Assembly (NCBI GenBank): GCA_045587385.1
Contig: JAZNCE010000110.1
Coordinates: forward strand, 1 to 64,000
Length of the DNA: 64,000 bases
From: SVQP01 sp045587385
GTDB lineage: Bacteria; Bacillota; Clostridia; Oscillospirales; CAG-272
Reading direction: 5' to 3'
Below are positions 41,306 to 50,278 of this stretch, in pieces (the first letter of the stretch is position 1; every line of letters starts with the position of its first letter). The notes under the pieces are model-generated. The model was not told the origin of the DNA. It ran no database searches and saw only the letters and a program-made list of their open reading frames with translations. The position numbers and the translations under genes are program-made.

Positions 41306-41372
41306 TTATGCGCGCCCCTACGAGATGTTATTTATGTAAGCAGAGGAGGAGCAAGCCCATGCATAAACTAAC

Positions 41373-42125
41373 TCACAAATACTCCTCAATCAACGCCGCC
41401 ACACTTTTTGTGGTGCGCTCGACCCGATCGAGCACCACGGGCATGGCACTTTGCATGGCGTGTCCGCAAAAATCGGGCGCCTCGAGCATGGAGAGATCGT
41501 TTTCGCCGTCGCCCACGGTCAAAATCACCTCGGGCGCAAGTCCGCGGCAGGTGGACAGCTTGCGAATACCGCTCGCCTTATCCGTACCCACGCACACGAA
41601 ATCAATGCTTTGCACGGTGGGCATCAGCCCCTTGATCTGTCCCGGGAACATGGCTTCGCACTTCTCACGCACAGCCAACGCGTGCTCGGGGCAGGTAAAC
41701 CAGCATGATACCTGCAGCACGCGGTCCAGTCGCACCTCGTCAAGCATCAGACACGCATCGTCCGCGCGCAGATCGGTGCTCGCCTGCACGCCCACGCTGC
41801 CCCAATCGTACGATGCAGATACCCAATCCACCTCGTATTTGAAAAATTCCTCAAACAACGCCTTTGCCACGCGCGCAGGAATACAGTTATGCCCCGTAGC
41901 GTTCCCCTCTGCATCGGTAATGACCGAGCCGTTACAGCCTACCATAAAATCATAAGGCACGTTGTCCTTATCCAAAAACTTTTTGATCGAGCCCAAATTT
42001 CTGCCGCTGACAAGCCCGAACAGGTTACCTGCTGCGCGCCACGCGCGGATCGCCTCGATATTTTCCCTGCTGACCTCGCCCAATACGTTGAGCGTGCCGT
42101 CGTAGTCACTTGCCAAGATCTTCAT
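41373..42125 (-). CDS. Cof-type HAD phosphatase
   Basis: A 250-residue HAD hydrolase. Motif I DYDGTL (residues 7-12), motif II VSGRN, and motif IV VGDGENDLSML are visible, with a type IIB cap between. Such enzymes dephosphorylate sugar phosphates or nucleotides. The ATG at 42125 overlaps the stop of the CBM9-like gene (ATGA), so the pair is translationally coupled, and a sugar-phosphate substrate is a reasonable inference. Confidence 0.88.
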   Translation of the reverse strand: MKILASDYDGTLNVLGEVSRENIEAIRAWRAAGNLFGLVSGRNLGSIKKFLDKDNVPYDFMVGCNGSVITDAEGNATGHNCIPARVAKALFEEFFKYEVDWVSASYDWGSVGVQASTDLRADDACLMLDEVRLDRVLQVSCWFTCPEHALAVREKCEAMFPGQIKGLMPTVQSIDFVCVGTDKASGIRKLSTCRGLAPEVILTVGDGENDLSMLEAPDFCGHAMQSAMPVVLDRVERTTKSVAALIEEYL

Positions 42126-42736
42126 GCAATAACCAGCTTTCCAAAGTATTCGGGGCGGTGAAAATCGGGCGTCTTGGTCTTCACGCGGCTCCACGAACCG
42201 TAATGCACCACGGCCGTTTGGTCTCCGCACTTATAAAAATTGCCCTTGAAGGCATAACCGCTCACAAAGCTCTCCTTACGGATGCCGTAGACCGCATCCA
42301 AAATTGAGAATGGGATCTCTGCAACAATGCCCCACTCCTCATCCGTAGCAAAGGGGGTAACGACAGGCAGCTGTCCGCCCGTCAGATTGATCAGCGGCGT
42401 GCGGTTGTCCCTGCCCACACCGCAAAAGGATAGCAGCGTACCCTTCGCATTCATTTCCATGTTGATATATCTGCCCGATTCATTGTCCCAGATCGCAAAA
42501 AATTCCAAGCAGGAATCGGTATAAACGGGCTGATTGTATTCCTCATAAACGGCACGGGGATTGGTTTCCTTGCAGGTCATGCGCAAAACAAAACCAAAGG
42601 ACTCGATCATGATCAACTGTCCGTAAGTGATGGGCATATATGTCTGACTCCAGGCATACTGATCGATCAAGGCCTTGGGTACCCCTGACCAATCCTCGGG
42701 GATTTCGGTATAAGTACGAATACGGTATTCCTGCAT
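42122..42736 (-). CDS. CBM9-like carbohydrate-binding protein
   Basis: A 204-residue stand-alone beta-sandwich protein resembling the CBM9-like family (PF16011 type): FGFVLRMTCKETNPRAVY, EFFAIWDNESGRYINMEMNAKGT, and a C-terminal TPDFHRPEYFGKLVI that is typical of such domains. No signal peptide, so probably cytosolic, which suggests a role in binding a sugar-containing metabolite rather than a surface polymer. It heads a two-gene unit with the HAD phosphatase. GGAGG precedes the ATG. Confidence 0.78.
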   Translation of the reverse strand: MQEYRIRTYTEIPEDWSGVPKALIDQYAWSQTYMPITYGQLIMIESFGFVLRMTCKETNPRAVYEEYNQPVYTDSCLEFFAIWDNESGRYINMEMNAKGTLLSFCGVGRDNRTPLINLTGGQLPVVTPFATDEEWGIVAEIPFSILDAVYGIRKESFVSGYAFKGNFYKCGDQTAVVHYGSWSRVKTKTPDFHRPEYFGKLVIA

Positions 42737-42768
42737 ATTGAACCTCCAAAAGGGATTTCTTTACGCTT

Positions 42769-42797
42769 ATTATAGCAGAAAGGCGATGGATTGTCAA
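42769..42797 (-). promoter_or_regulatory. Promoter of the CBM9-like/HAD unit
   Basis: TTGACA (42792-42797), 17 bp, TATAAT (42769-42774), perfect consensus. Confidence 0.85.
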
Positions 42798-42824
42798 TTC
42801 CCAATGAATTGCTCCTTGAGATAT

Positions 42825-42982
42825 TATGTGAGGAAATTGTTTCCGTTCTTTTTTGAGCAAGAAGCCGCAAAAAAGAACCAAAAAACGGCGGTAGGAGAGT
42901 TTCGCGCCTGCGGGCGCGACAAGGGCTACGCGCCCTTGACCTGCGCCGCCTTTTGAAAAAGGCGGGCGAAAACTTTTCATCG
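42825..42982 (+). repeat. Four-hairpin dispersed element, copy F
   Basis: Stem 1 GTTCTTTTTTG/CAAAAAAGAAC (one pair longer than in others), stem 2 CGCGCC-TGCG-GGCGCG, stem 3 CAAGGGC-TACGC-GCCCTTG, stem 4 CCGCCTTTT-GA-AAAAGGCGG. Right end 54 bp beyond the M18 gene stop; an ordinary terminator lies between. Nothing else is seen in the 300-bp gap. Confidence 0.87.
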
Positions 42983-43004
42983 TGGAGAGCGTCCGTACGG
43001 TGAG

Positions 43005-43032
43005 AAAAAGACGGCATTTCTGCCGTCTTTTT
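43005..43032. terminator. Terminator of the M18 peptidase operon
   Basis: AAAAAGACGGCA and TGCCGTCTTTTT form a symmetric stem with A and T flanks. Confidence 0.9.
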
Positions 43033-43036
43033 CGCG

Positions 43037-44326
43037 TTAAATATGATAGTTTCCGTCAGCATCCAAGGTGATCGCGGTTTCAAAGAACGCGCGGGATGCG
43101 TTAACCAGATACTCGTTATCCACACAAGCCGCAGTTTCATAGGACGAGTGCATAGCCAGCTGCGCCATACCGATATCCACGGTATTGACCGGCAGCAAGG
43201 TGTCTGCAATGCTGCCCAGCGTGGAGCCGCCTGCGCTGTCCGAACGGTTTGCAAAGGGCTGCGTGGGCACGCCCGCCTTCTTGCACATCTCTAAGAAGAG
43301 TGCGCAGGAAATGCCGTCGGTTGCATAGCTCTGCGATGCGTTTGCCTTGATGACCACGCCGCCGCCCATGCGCGGTGCGTTCTGCGCATCCGAAAGCTCT
43401 GGATGGTTGGGATGCTTTGCGTGTGCGTTGTCCGCAGACAGCATCATGGACGTGGGCAATACGCGGCGCAGATCCACGCCCTGCGTCTGGCATACGCGCT
43501 CCAGTACGTCACGCAGCCAAAGTGCACCCGCGCCCTGCTTGGTGCGGCTGCCCGTTTCCTCATTATCAAAGCAAGACCATACCTGCAAGGTGTTCTCTGC
43601 CGTTGTCGACTGAATAAAGCCGATCAGCGTGCCGTATGCACACATGAGGTTATCAATGCGCGGTGCGGAGAAAAATGCGTCATCCGCGCCCCATACGGTT
43701 GCGGGGGTACGGTTATAGAGATAGAGATCCGCGCTTACCACGTCCTCTGCCCCCACGCCTGCCGCCTCTGCGACCTGTGCTGTCAGCGTGCCCTTGGCAC
43801 TCGACATACCAAAGAGCGGCATCATATCTGTTTGCGCGTTGAATACAAAGCCGTCGTTATGCTTTCTGTTCTGGTGAATTGCCACGTTGGGGATCAGCAA
43901 CAGATCCTTGTCCACCTTGACGTTAACCGATCTGATGGCGTCACCGTCCTTGACGACGAGTCTGCCCGCCAAGGAAAGGGGCTTATCCAGCCAAGTGGAC
44001 ATGATCATGCCGCCGTAACGCTCGGTGTTGAGCTTGATATACTCGCCCGTATCCGCCTCGCAATTTGCCTTGAGCTTAAAGGTAGGGCTGTCGCTGTGGC
44101 TTGCCGCCAGCATGATGCCCTCAATGCGCTTTGCGGGCATGCAGAGCGCAATGATGGACGTGCCGTTCTGCACCGTGTAATAGCCCTTACCGCTCTCAAG
44201 GTTCCATGCATCCTGCGCGCCAAGGCGCACAAAGCCCTGCGCATCCAGGATCTTGGCAGCAGCCTCCACCGCCTGATATGCCGTAGGGCTGTTTTCTATA
44301 TAATGCAAAAGCTCTTTTGTGTACAT
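43037..44326 (-). CDS. M18 family aspartyl aminopeptidase
   Basis: A 429-residue aminopeptidase. Metal-ligand motifs: SHSDSP (His, Asp), FDNEETGS (Glu pair) and late MHSSYETA (His); SADNAHAKHPNHPE is the typical M18 segment. These dodecameric zinc enzymes remove N-terminal acidic or neutral residues. ATG at 44326 has AAAGGAG; the longer open frame extends into the asparaginase gene. Last gene of the DUF1846-ansA-M18 operon. Confidence 0.93.
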   Translation of the reverse strand: MYTKELLHYIENSPTAYQAVEAAAKILDAQGFVRLGAQDAWNLESGKGYYTVQNGTSIIALCMPAKRIEGIMLAASHSDSPTFKLKANCEADTGEYIKLNTERYGGMIMSTWLDKPLSLAGRLVVKDGDAIRSVNVKVDKDLLLIPNVAIHQNRKHNDGFVFNAQTDMMPLFGMSSAKGTLTAQVAEAAGVGAEDVVSADLYLYNRTPATVWGADDAFFSAPRIDNLMCAYGTLIGFIQSTTAENTLQVWSCFDNEETGSRTKQGAGALWLRDVLERVCQTQGVDLRRVLPTSMMLSADNAHAKHPNHPELSDAQNAPRMGGGVVIKANASQSYATDGISCALFLEMCKKAGVPTQPFANRSDSAGGSTLGSIADTLLPVNTVDIGMAQLAMHSSYETAACVDNEYLVNASRAFFETAITLDADGNYHI

Positions 44327-44339
44327 ACTAAAACTCCTT

Positions 44340-45332
44340 TCAGTTGACCGAATCCGCGCCAACCGCCGTGGTAAAGCGCGTACGGAAATCGGCATCGTGC
44401 TCACTGTTGGCAAGTGCCCACATAGTCTTGGCATAGGCTGCCTCGGTGGTCATATCGTAAGCCTCCAAGAGGTTAAATCTCTGCTTGATGGTAAAGCCGA
44501 CGCGGTAGACCTCCATATCGCTGCCCTCGTGCGCGACCTGCGTTTTGATGATGACCTTAACGCCGCGCGCGGTCAGCATGGCGATCTTATCGGCAAACGC
44601 CTCGCTGTCATATACGGGAATGCCGCCCACACCAAAGCTTTCAATGATCACGGCGCGGTAATTGTCCGCAAGGTAATCGAAAATGCCGGGCTGAATACCG
44701 GGCGTCAGCTTGAGCACAAACACGCGGGGATCCAGCGTATCGTAAAACACGGGCGTTTGTGGCTTGGGACTGCGCACGTAATGCAGTACCCTACCGCCGC
44801 GCACAACCGCCACCTCGGGATAATCCATACTGGAAAAAGCGGAATAGCTCTTGGTGCGCGTCTTGGTGGCACGCGTGCCCTCAATGACCTTGCAGTCAAA
44901 CACGATGTGCACGCCCTGCGCACCCGAATCGGCTGCGTAGATGGCAGCGTTGAGCAAATTCTCTCTTGCATCGGTATCGCGCTGAGAAATGGAACGCTGC
45001 GCGCCCGTCAGCACCACGGGCTTGGGACTTTGCTGCACGAGATAGGACAGCACCGCAGCGGCATACGCCATGGTATCCGTGCCGTGCGTGATAAGAAATC
45101 CATCGTAATCCTCGTATTTCTCGCGGATGGTACGCGCAATAGCCAGCCATTGCACGTGGCACATATTGGTACTGTCAAGGTTAAAGAGCTGCAGGGTATC
45201 GATCTCGCAAACGTTTTGCAGCTCGGGAACAGTTTCCAAAAGCTCCCGGGACGTAAGCCCGGGAGCAAGACCCTGTTCGGTTGGAGTGGAGGCAATAGTA
45301 CCTCCCGTTGCGATCAGAAGGATCTTTTTCAT
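44340..45332 (-). CDS. ansA: Type I L-asparaginase
   Basis: A 330-residue cytosolic-type asparaginase. Catalytic triad motifs ATGGTIAST (Thr12) and ITHGTDTMAY (Thr-Asp) are present, as is TGAQRSISQRDTDA. Type I is inferred from the absence of a signal peptide and the MKKILLIATGGTI start. It converts asparagine to aspartate, a plausible partner for the downstream aspartyl aminopeptidase. It overlaps the DUF1846 stop codon by ATGA. Confidence 0.94.
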   Translation of the reverse strand: MKKILLIATGGTIASTPTEQGLAPGLTSRELLETVPELQNVCEIDTLQLFNLDSTNMCHVQWLAIARTIREKYEDYDGFLITHGTDTMAYAAAVLSYLVQQSPKPVVLTGAQRSISQRDTDARENLLNAAIYAADSGAQGVHIVFDCKVIEGTRATKTRTKSYSAFSSMDYPEVAVVRGGRVLHYVRSPKPQTPVFYDTLDPRVFVLKLTPGIQPGIFDYLADNYRAVIIESFGVGGIPVYDSEAFADKIAMLTARGVKVIIKTQVAHEGSDMEVYRVGFTIKQRFNLLEAYDMTTEAAYAKTMWALANSEHDADFRTRFTTAVGADSVN

Positions 45333-46813
45333 AACTTTACTTTTCCTTTTTTACCGCCCGCTACGGGTTCGCAAGTCACGTTAATGCCAAGACGCTTGTA
45401 GGTGCGCTCGTCAACGGGTGAAAGAATGACCGAGAAGTGTGCGTCACAGCAGCGCAGCTTGTCCAATTGGGCAAGTGCCAATGCAGCATTTGCATGCGTG
45501 CGCGAGCTGATGGAAAGCGCGATGAGCACTTCATCCGAATGTAAGCGGGGGTTGCTTTGACGCAAATACTCGGTTTTGAGCTTGCAGATCGGCTCAAGCG
45601 CATCCGCACTGATGATCTCCTCTTCCTTAGAGATGCCTGCCAAACGCTTGAGTGCATTGAGTAGCAGAGCTGCAGAGGGCCCGAGCAGCGAGGAGGTCTT
45701 ACCCGTGACGACCGTGCCGTCGGGCAGCACCATTGCACCTGCGGGGTTATTGGTGTGCTCTGCACGTGCAAGCGACGCGGCAACGGCAGGATTGCAATCA
45801 GCGCTCACGCCTGCCTGCTCCATCAAGATCTTCATTTTGGCGGTCAGCGAGCCGTCGCTTCCCTTTTGCTTTTCGGAAACGGCGGTCTGATAGTATCTGC
45901 GCAAGATCTCCTTGCGGGCAGCCTCGCACACTACCTCGTCGTCTTCAATGCAGAAACCAACCATATTGACGCCCATATCGGTGGGCGATTGATAGGGAGA
46001 CGTGCCCTGAATGCGCGTCATAATGGCACGCAGCACGGGGAAAATCTCCACGTCACGGTTATAGTTTACGGTAGTTTTGCCGTATGCCTCCAGGTGGAAG
46101 GGGTCGATCATATTGACGTCGTCCAGATCCACAGTCGCTGCCTCGTAGGCAAGGTTGACGGGATGACGCAGGGGCAGATTCCAGATGGGGAAGGTCTCAA
46201 ACTTGGCATATCCCGCACGCACGCCGTTCTGATGCTCGTGATAGAGCTGCGAAAGGCAGGTTGCCATTTTGCCGCTGCCGGGGCCGGGCGCGGTGATGAC
46301 CGCAAGCGGCTTGGTGGTTTTGACAAATTCATTTTTGCCAAAGCCCGCAGGGCTGACGATGTGCTCCACGTCCGAGGGATAGCCCTCAATTTTATAGTGC
46401 AGATAGCTGTTGACACCAATGTCGGCAAGCTTGCGGCGGAAATCGTCTGCCGCCTTTTGCCCTGCGTAGCAGGTGATGACCACGCTATCCACGGTAAAGG
46501 CGAGGTCGCGGAAAATGTCGATCAGGCGCAGCGCATCCTGGTCGTAGGTGATGCCGAGATCGGCACGCATCTTATTCTTGGCAATATCCGCCGCGTTGAC
46601 CACCAGAATGATCTCTGCCTGGTCGCGCAGACTCAGCAGCATGCGCAGCTTACTGTCGGGCGCAAAGCCGGGCAGCACGCGTGCAGCATGAAAGTCGTCA
46701 AACAACTTGCCGCCAAACTCCAAATAGAGCTTGCCGCCAAATTCGTTGATACGCTTTCTGATCTGCTGTGATTGCAGCTGCAGATATTTATCGTTATTAA
46801 AGCCGATCCTCAT
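45329..46813 (-). CDS. DUF1846 family protein
   Basis: A 494-residue protein of the DUF1846 family, about 500 residues as usual. Features: MRIGFNNDKYLQLQSQ at the start, FGGKLFDDFHAARVLPGF, a P-loop-like TAPGPGSGKMATCLSQ near 185 and GKTSSLLGPSAALLLNALK. Function in vivo is unknown; the P-loop-like motif suggests nucleotide or phosphate binding. First gene of an operon with asparaginase and M18 peptidase, which suggests a link with amino-acid or peptide turnover. The start at 46813 follows AAGGGGTG. Confidence 0.92.
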   Translation of the reverse strand: MRIGFNNDKYLQLQSQQIRKRINEFGGKLYLEFGGKLFDDFHAARVLPGFAPDSKLRMLLSLRDQAEIILVVNAADIAKNKMRADLGITYDQDALRLIDIFRDLAFTVDSVVITCYAGQKAADDFRRKLADIGVNSYLHYKIEGYPSDVEHIVSPAGFGKNEFVKTTKPLAVITAPGPGSGKMATCLSQLYHEHQNGVRAGYAKFETFPIWNLPLRHPVNLAYEAATVDLDDVNMIDPFHLEAYGKTTVNYNRDVEIFPVLRAIMTRIQGTSPYQSPTDMGVNMVGFCIEDDEVVCEAARKEILRRYYQTAVSEKQKGSDGSLTAKMKILMEQAGVSADCNPAVAASLARAEHTNNPAGAMVLPDGTVVTGKTSSLLGPSAALLLNALKRLAGISKEEEIISADALEPICKLKTEYLRQSNPRLHSDEVLIALSISSRTHANAALALAQLDKLRCCDAHFSVILSPVDERTYKRLGINVTCEPVAGGKKGKVKL

Positions 46814-46845
46814 GTCTTCACCCCTTGGAAACAACATTACATTTT

Positions 46846-46874
46846 ATTGTATCACAAATTGCACCGAATGTAAA
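46846..46874 (-). promoter_or_regulatory. Promoter of the DUF1846-ansA-M18 operon
   Basis: TTTACA (46869-46874), 17 bp, TACAAT (46846-46851). Confidence 0.75.
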
Positions 46875-46898
46875 TAGGCGGTGCGAATTTTCACGAAA

Positions 46899-48341
46899 TT
46901 ATCCGATCAAAATTCCTGCTGCGCGTGCAAGTGCCTCGTATGCTGCGGTAAAGTCGGCATAGCTGCGCATCTTCTCGCGATTCCACGTGTTCTCGGCAAG
47001 TGCCGCCATACGCTCTGCAACCAATCTGCGCTCCTCGGCGATGCCCTCGGCAACCGTGGGGAAGCTACCGGCAATGGTGTCGCCCCAAGCGAGCAGCTGA
47101 CCACCAAGCACGTTGTCATTCGCGGGGATCTCAATCGTCACACCGCGGTAAGGAGAATCGGGGTGCACGGGCGTCCAGCGATAGATCGTCCAGTCATACA
47201 CCTCTTTTTGCGACCAATATGCCGCAGGCGTGACCACGTACATGGGTCGCCAGGAGCTGTTGATGATCTTAAAGCCACCCTCTAAGAGCTGCGGGGTGGT
47301 CTGATAGTAGTTTTCCCAGCTGTGCATGATGATATCCTTGGAAACAAACTCGTTGACGGCGGGTGCAAAGCCCTCCCAAGCCATGACCTTCTTGCCCTTT
47401 GCCATGACGGCATCCGCCATTTTCTGCACGAAATTTGCAAGCATGCGCTCGGCAAGGTATCTCTTATCGGGGTGATCAAAGTCAATGCCGCAGGACTCTG
47501 CATAAGCGCGGCAAGATTCGTTGGTCGTCCACTTGTCAATGGCAGCCTCGTCACCGCCCACGTGCACGTACTCGGCATTCGGGAACATGTCGCAAAGCTC
47601 CGCGAACAATGCCTGCATAGCGCTCATGGCAGCCTCGGTCTGCGGAATGATATTATCCGTACCAAAGATCTCGGGATAGTTCTTACAAAGCTGCGTGCAA
47701 TGTCCGGGCACGTCGATCTCGGGGATGAGCGAAATACCGCGCTCGGCAGCATATTTATTCAAGTATGCAATATCCTCGTTGGTATAACTTCTGCCCTCGG
47801 TAGCAAGCTTGGGGTAGATCGCACTCTGCAAAGTATAGCTCTGATCGTCTGTAAAGTGCAGGTGCAGGCGGCTGACCTTATAGAACCAGCACAGATCCAC
47901 GTAGGAAAGCAGGTAATCAAAGGGATGCCAGTTGCGCGCAAGGTCGATCATCACGCAACGGTGCTCGCAATCGGGCAGGTCACGCACCTCGCATACGGGG
48001 ACGCTGACGCGACCGTCCACCACGCGCATCAGCTGACCCAAGGTTGCCAGCGCATACTGCATACCCTGCGCATCGGCTGCGCAAAGGACCACGCGCGCGG
48101 TCTGCACGCGCAGGGAGTATTCCCCGCTCTGCATATCGGGATCCACACGCAGCACGACCGACGCACCGCGTCCCTCGGTAAATCTGACGCCGACAAGTCT
48201 CTGCGCATATCCCGCAAACGCCTTTGCAGGGCGTGCAAACATGGGATCGCAGATCTCCATGATAGGCATGATGGCAAGCATTTCCTGTCTGCAGGTAATA
48301 TATTTGGGATAAGGGATCAGGGCAAGTGCTACGTTTTCCAT
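46899..48341 (-). CDS. GH20 beta-N-acetylhexosaminidase-like enzyme
   Basis: A 480-residue GH20 enzyme. An N-terminal GH20b-like domain (about 1-110, YALATLGQL) precedes the TIM barrel with RCVMIDLARNWHPFDYL, HLHFTDDQSYTLQS, EIDVPGHCTQ and the catalytic pair in YVHVGGDEAA near residue 260. The last strands contain the Trp in AWGD and SWENYYQ. It would remove terminal GlcNAc or GalNAc from glycans. No signal peptide, so it acts inside the cell. AAAGGA precedes the ATG; single-gene unit with its own promoter. Confidence 0.93.
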   Translation of the reverse strand: MENVALALIPYPKYITCRQEMLAIMPIMEICDPMFARPAKAFAGYAQRLVGVRFTEGRGASVVLRVDPDMQSGEYSLRVQTARVVLCAADAQGMQYALATLGQLMRVVDGRVSVPVCEVRDLPDCEHRCVMIDLARNWHPFDYLLSYVDLCWFYKVSRLHLHFTDDQSYTLQSAIYPKLATEGRSYTNEDIAYLNKYAAERGISLIPEIDVPGHCTQLCKNYPEIFGTDNIIPQTEAAMSAMQALFAELCDMFPNAEYVHVGGDEAAIDKWTTNESCRAYAESCGIDFDHPDKRYLAERMLANFVQKMADAVMAKGKKVMAWEGFAPAVNEFVSKDIIMHSWENYYQTTPQLLEGGFKIINSSWRPMYVVTPAAYWSQKEVYDWTIYRWTPVHPDSPYRGVTIEIPANDNVLGGQLLAWGDTIAGSFPTVAEGIAEERRLVAERMAALAENTWNREKMRSYADFTAAYEALARAAGILIG

Positions 48342-48383
48342 AATGTGTCCTTTCTCTCCGCGCGGGAGCTCTTATATGAATCC

Positions 48384-48412
48384 ATTGTATCATAAAGTGT
48401 AGAAAATTGCAA
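48384..48412 (-). promoter_or_regulatory. Promoter of the GH20 gene
   Basis: TTGCAA (48407-48412), 17 bp, TACAAT (48384-48389). Confidence 0.7.
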
Positions 48413-48435
48413 TAAAAAGAGAAAATTTTGACATA

Positions 48436-48470
48436 AAAACACAGGGGCGATTTGAAAAATCGCCCCTTTC
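48436..48470 (-). terminator. Terminator of the M3 peptidase gene
   Basis: AGGGGCGATTT and AAATCGCCCCT stem followed by GTGTTTTTAT on the minus strand. Confidence 0.85.
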
Positions 48471-48473
48471 GGT

Positions 48474-50153
48474 TTATAAGTTGTTTGCAATCTCTGCAGC
48501 CTTATCTGCCAGAATCTCCAGCGCGCCGTCCTTGAAGGGAGACGCAAGGCCCGCATCCTCGATCAGCTGCTCAAACGCCTTGGTACCGCCGCACTTTGCA
48601 AACTCCAGATAACGGGAGAGTGCGGAATCGTAGTCCTCGGTCGACGCGACAAGGAAGCCGATAGCAACCGTCTGCGCCAGGCAGTAGTCGATGTAATAGA
48701 AGGGGCTTTCGTAGATGTGCATCTGATACTGCCATCTCGTTCCCTCTTCAAGGTAAGGAATGCCCGTCAGCGTCATGTAAGGACGGTACTTTGCCTCCAG
48801 CTCCAGGTAAGTCTGCTTACGCTGCGCAGGCGTCATATCGGGATTTGCATACATCAGGTGCTGGAACTCGTCCACGATGACACCGTAAGGAATAAAGCTC
48901 AGCGCGTCAAGCAAATGACGCTTTCTGTACTTGGGTGCCATATCGCCAAAGAATTTGTCCATATACTTCCAGCAAAGGAACTCCATACTCATGGAGTGGC
49001 ACTCTGCGGTTTCCATGCCGCCCACGTCCAGCTCAAAGTTATCCTGCTCGCAAGCAAAGTTTGCTGCCAGCGCGTGACCGAACTCATGCGTCATAACGTC
49101 CACGTCACCGCAGGAGCCGTTGAAGTTTGCAAGGATGAAGGGCTGCTTGTATCTGGGGAAGCAGGTGCAATAGCCGCCTCCGAACTTGCCGTCGCGTGCC
49201 TCTACGTCAAACGCCTCAGCCTCCTGCATTGCGCGCATGAAGTTGCCCACGATGGGATTCATATCGTCGTACATTTCCTGCGCCGCCTTGAAGATGCCGT
49301 CCTTATCCAGCATGGGTCTGGGCTGCTCGCCTGCCATCCAGATCGCATCATCGTAGAACATGAACGTGCCGTAGTCCATTTCCTCGGCAAGCTTTTCTTT
49401 CAGAGCCTTGACGCGAGGAACAAGAGAGGTTTTGACGTTATCACGGAACTTGCGCACCATTTCGGCATCGTAGTCCATTCTGCCCATGCGGTAGTAGCCA
49501 AGCTCAATAAAGTTTTCATAGCCCAGCTTGGTGGCAATTCTGTGGCGGATCTTAACCAGCTTATCGTAAAATTCGTCCAGCTGTGCGGCGTTTGCCTGCA
49601 AGCCGCGACCGATCGCCTCTGCGCACTCGCGTCTGGTTTCGCGGTCACCGTCCTCCAGGTTGCCGCGCAGCGCGGAGAGCGGCATAGTTTCACCGCGGAA
49701 CTCAAACTGCATCTCGGACATGAACTTGGAATACTCGGTCGTGACCGCATTCTCCTCCTGCATATCCTCAATGATGCAGGGATCGAAGCACTTAAGCTGA
49801 ACCTCTATCGCCTTGAAGATACGGGGATTGAGCAGCTTTTCCAGCTCCGCGCGGTAGGGCGAGGACAAAAGCAGCTTGCCGTACTCTGCCTGCATGCCCG
49901 AAATGTGCGGGCCGACCTCGTCGTAATACGCGACCTCTGCACCGTAGAACTCGTCTCTGGTATCCAGCGTGAAGCGGCAGTTTGCCAAGGAAGCCTGCGT
50001 ATAATAATCGATCATGCACTCCATAACGGCGTTCTTTGCAGCAACTACGTCCTCTACGCACGTAGCGGCAGCGTTTGCCTTGCAAAACGCCTCAAAGGCA
50101 GCCTGTGCCTCTTCCAGCGTAAATCTCTTATAAGGAATTTGTGAAACCTTCAT
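48474..50153 (-). CDS. M3 family oligoendopeptidase
   Basis: A 559-residue zinc peptidase. HEFGHALAAN near residue 355 gives the HEXXH site, with the third ligand Glu in ETAECHSMSMEF. The N-terminal helical region (AQAAFEAFCKANAAA) and SFIPYGVIVDEFQHLMY are typical of PepF/M3B relatives. It degrades oligopeptides in the cytosol. Own promoter (50186) and terminator. Confidence 0.95.
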   Translation of the reverse strand: MKVSQIPYKRFTLEEAQAAFEAFCKANAAATCVEDVVAAKNAVMECMIDYYTQASLANCRFTLDTRDEFYGAEVAYYDEVGPHISGMQAEYGKLLLSSPYRAELEKLLNPRIFKAIEVQLKCFDPCIIEDMQEENAVTTEYSKFMSEMQFEFRGETMPLSALRGNLEDGDRETRRECAEAIGRGLQANAAQLDEFYDKLVKIRHRIATKLGYENFIELGYYRMGRMDYDAEMVRKFRDNVKTSLVPRVKALKEKLAEEMDYGTFMFYDDAIWMAGEQPRPMLDKDGIFKAAQEMYDDMNPIVGNFMRAMQEAEAFDVEARDGKFGGGYCTCFPRYKQPFILANFNGSCGDVDVMTHEFGHALAANFACEQDNFELDVGGMETAECHSMSMEFLCWKYMDKFFGDMAPKYRKRHLLDALSFIPYGVIVDEFQHLMYANPDMTPAQRKQTYLELEAKYRPYMTLTGIPYLEEGTRWQYQMHIYESPFYYIDYCLAQTVAIGFLVASTEDYDSALSRYLEFAKCGGTKAFEQLIEDAGLASPFKDGALEILADKAAEIANNL

Positions 50154-50185
50154 ATTGGTTCTCCCTTCTCTATGGTATTGGGTTT

Positions 50186-50214
50186 ATTATAGCACACAGC
50201 GATGCGTTTGTCTA
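50186..50214 (-). promoter_or_regulatory. Promoter of the M3 peptidase gene
   Basis: TAGACA (50209-50214), 17 bp, TATAAT (50186-50191). Confidence 0.75.
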
Positions 50215-50223
50215 CCTTTATGA

Positions 50224-50262
50224 CAAAAAAAGGTGTTGCAAGCACCGAAGTGCTTGCAACAC
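50224..50262 (-). terminator. Terminator of surface protein 1 gene
   Basis: GTGTTGCAAGCAC and GTGCTTGCAACAC, a perfect 13-bp stem, followed by CTTTTTTT on the minus strand. Confidence 0.93.
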
Positions 50263-50278
50263 GAAATATTTCTATAAA

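Noticed and set aside
13050..42982. CRISPR array
   Set aside because: The repeats are scattered in separate intergenic gaps kilobases apart, too long and not regularly spaced; no cas genes.
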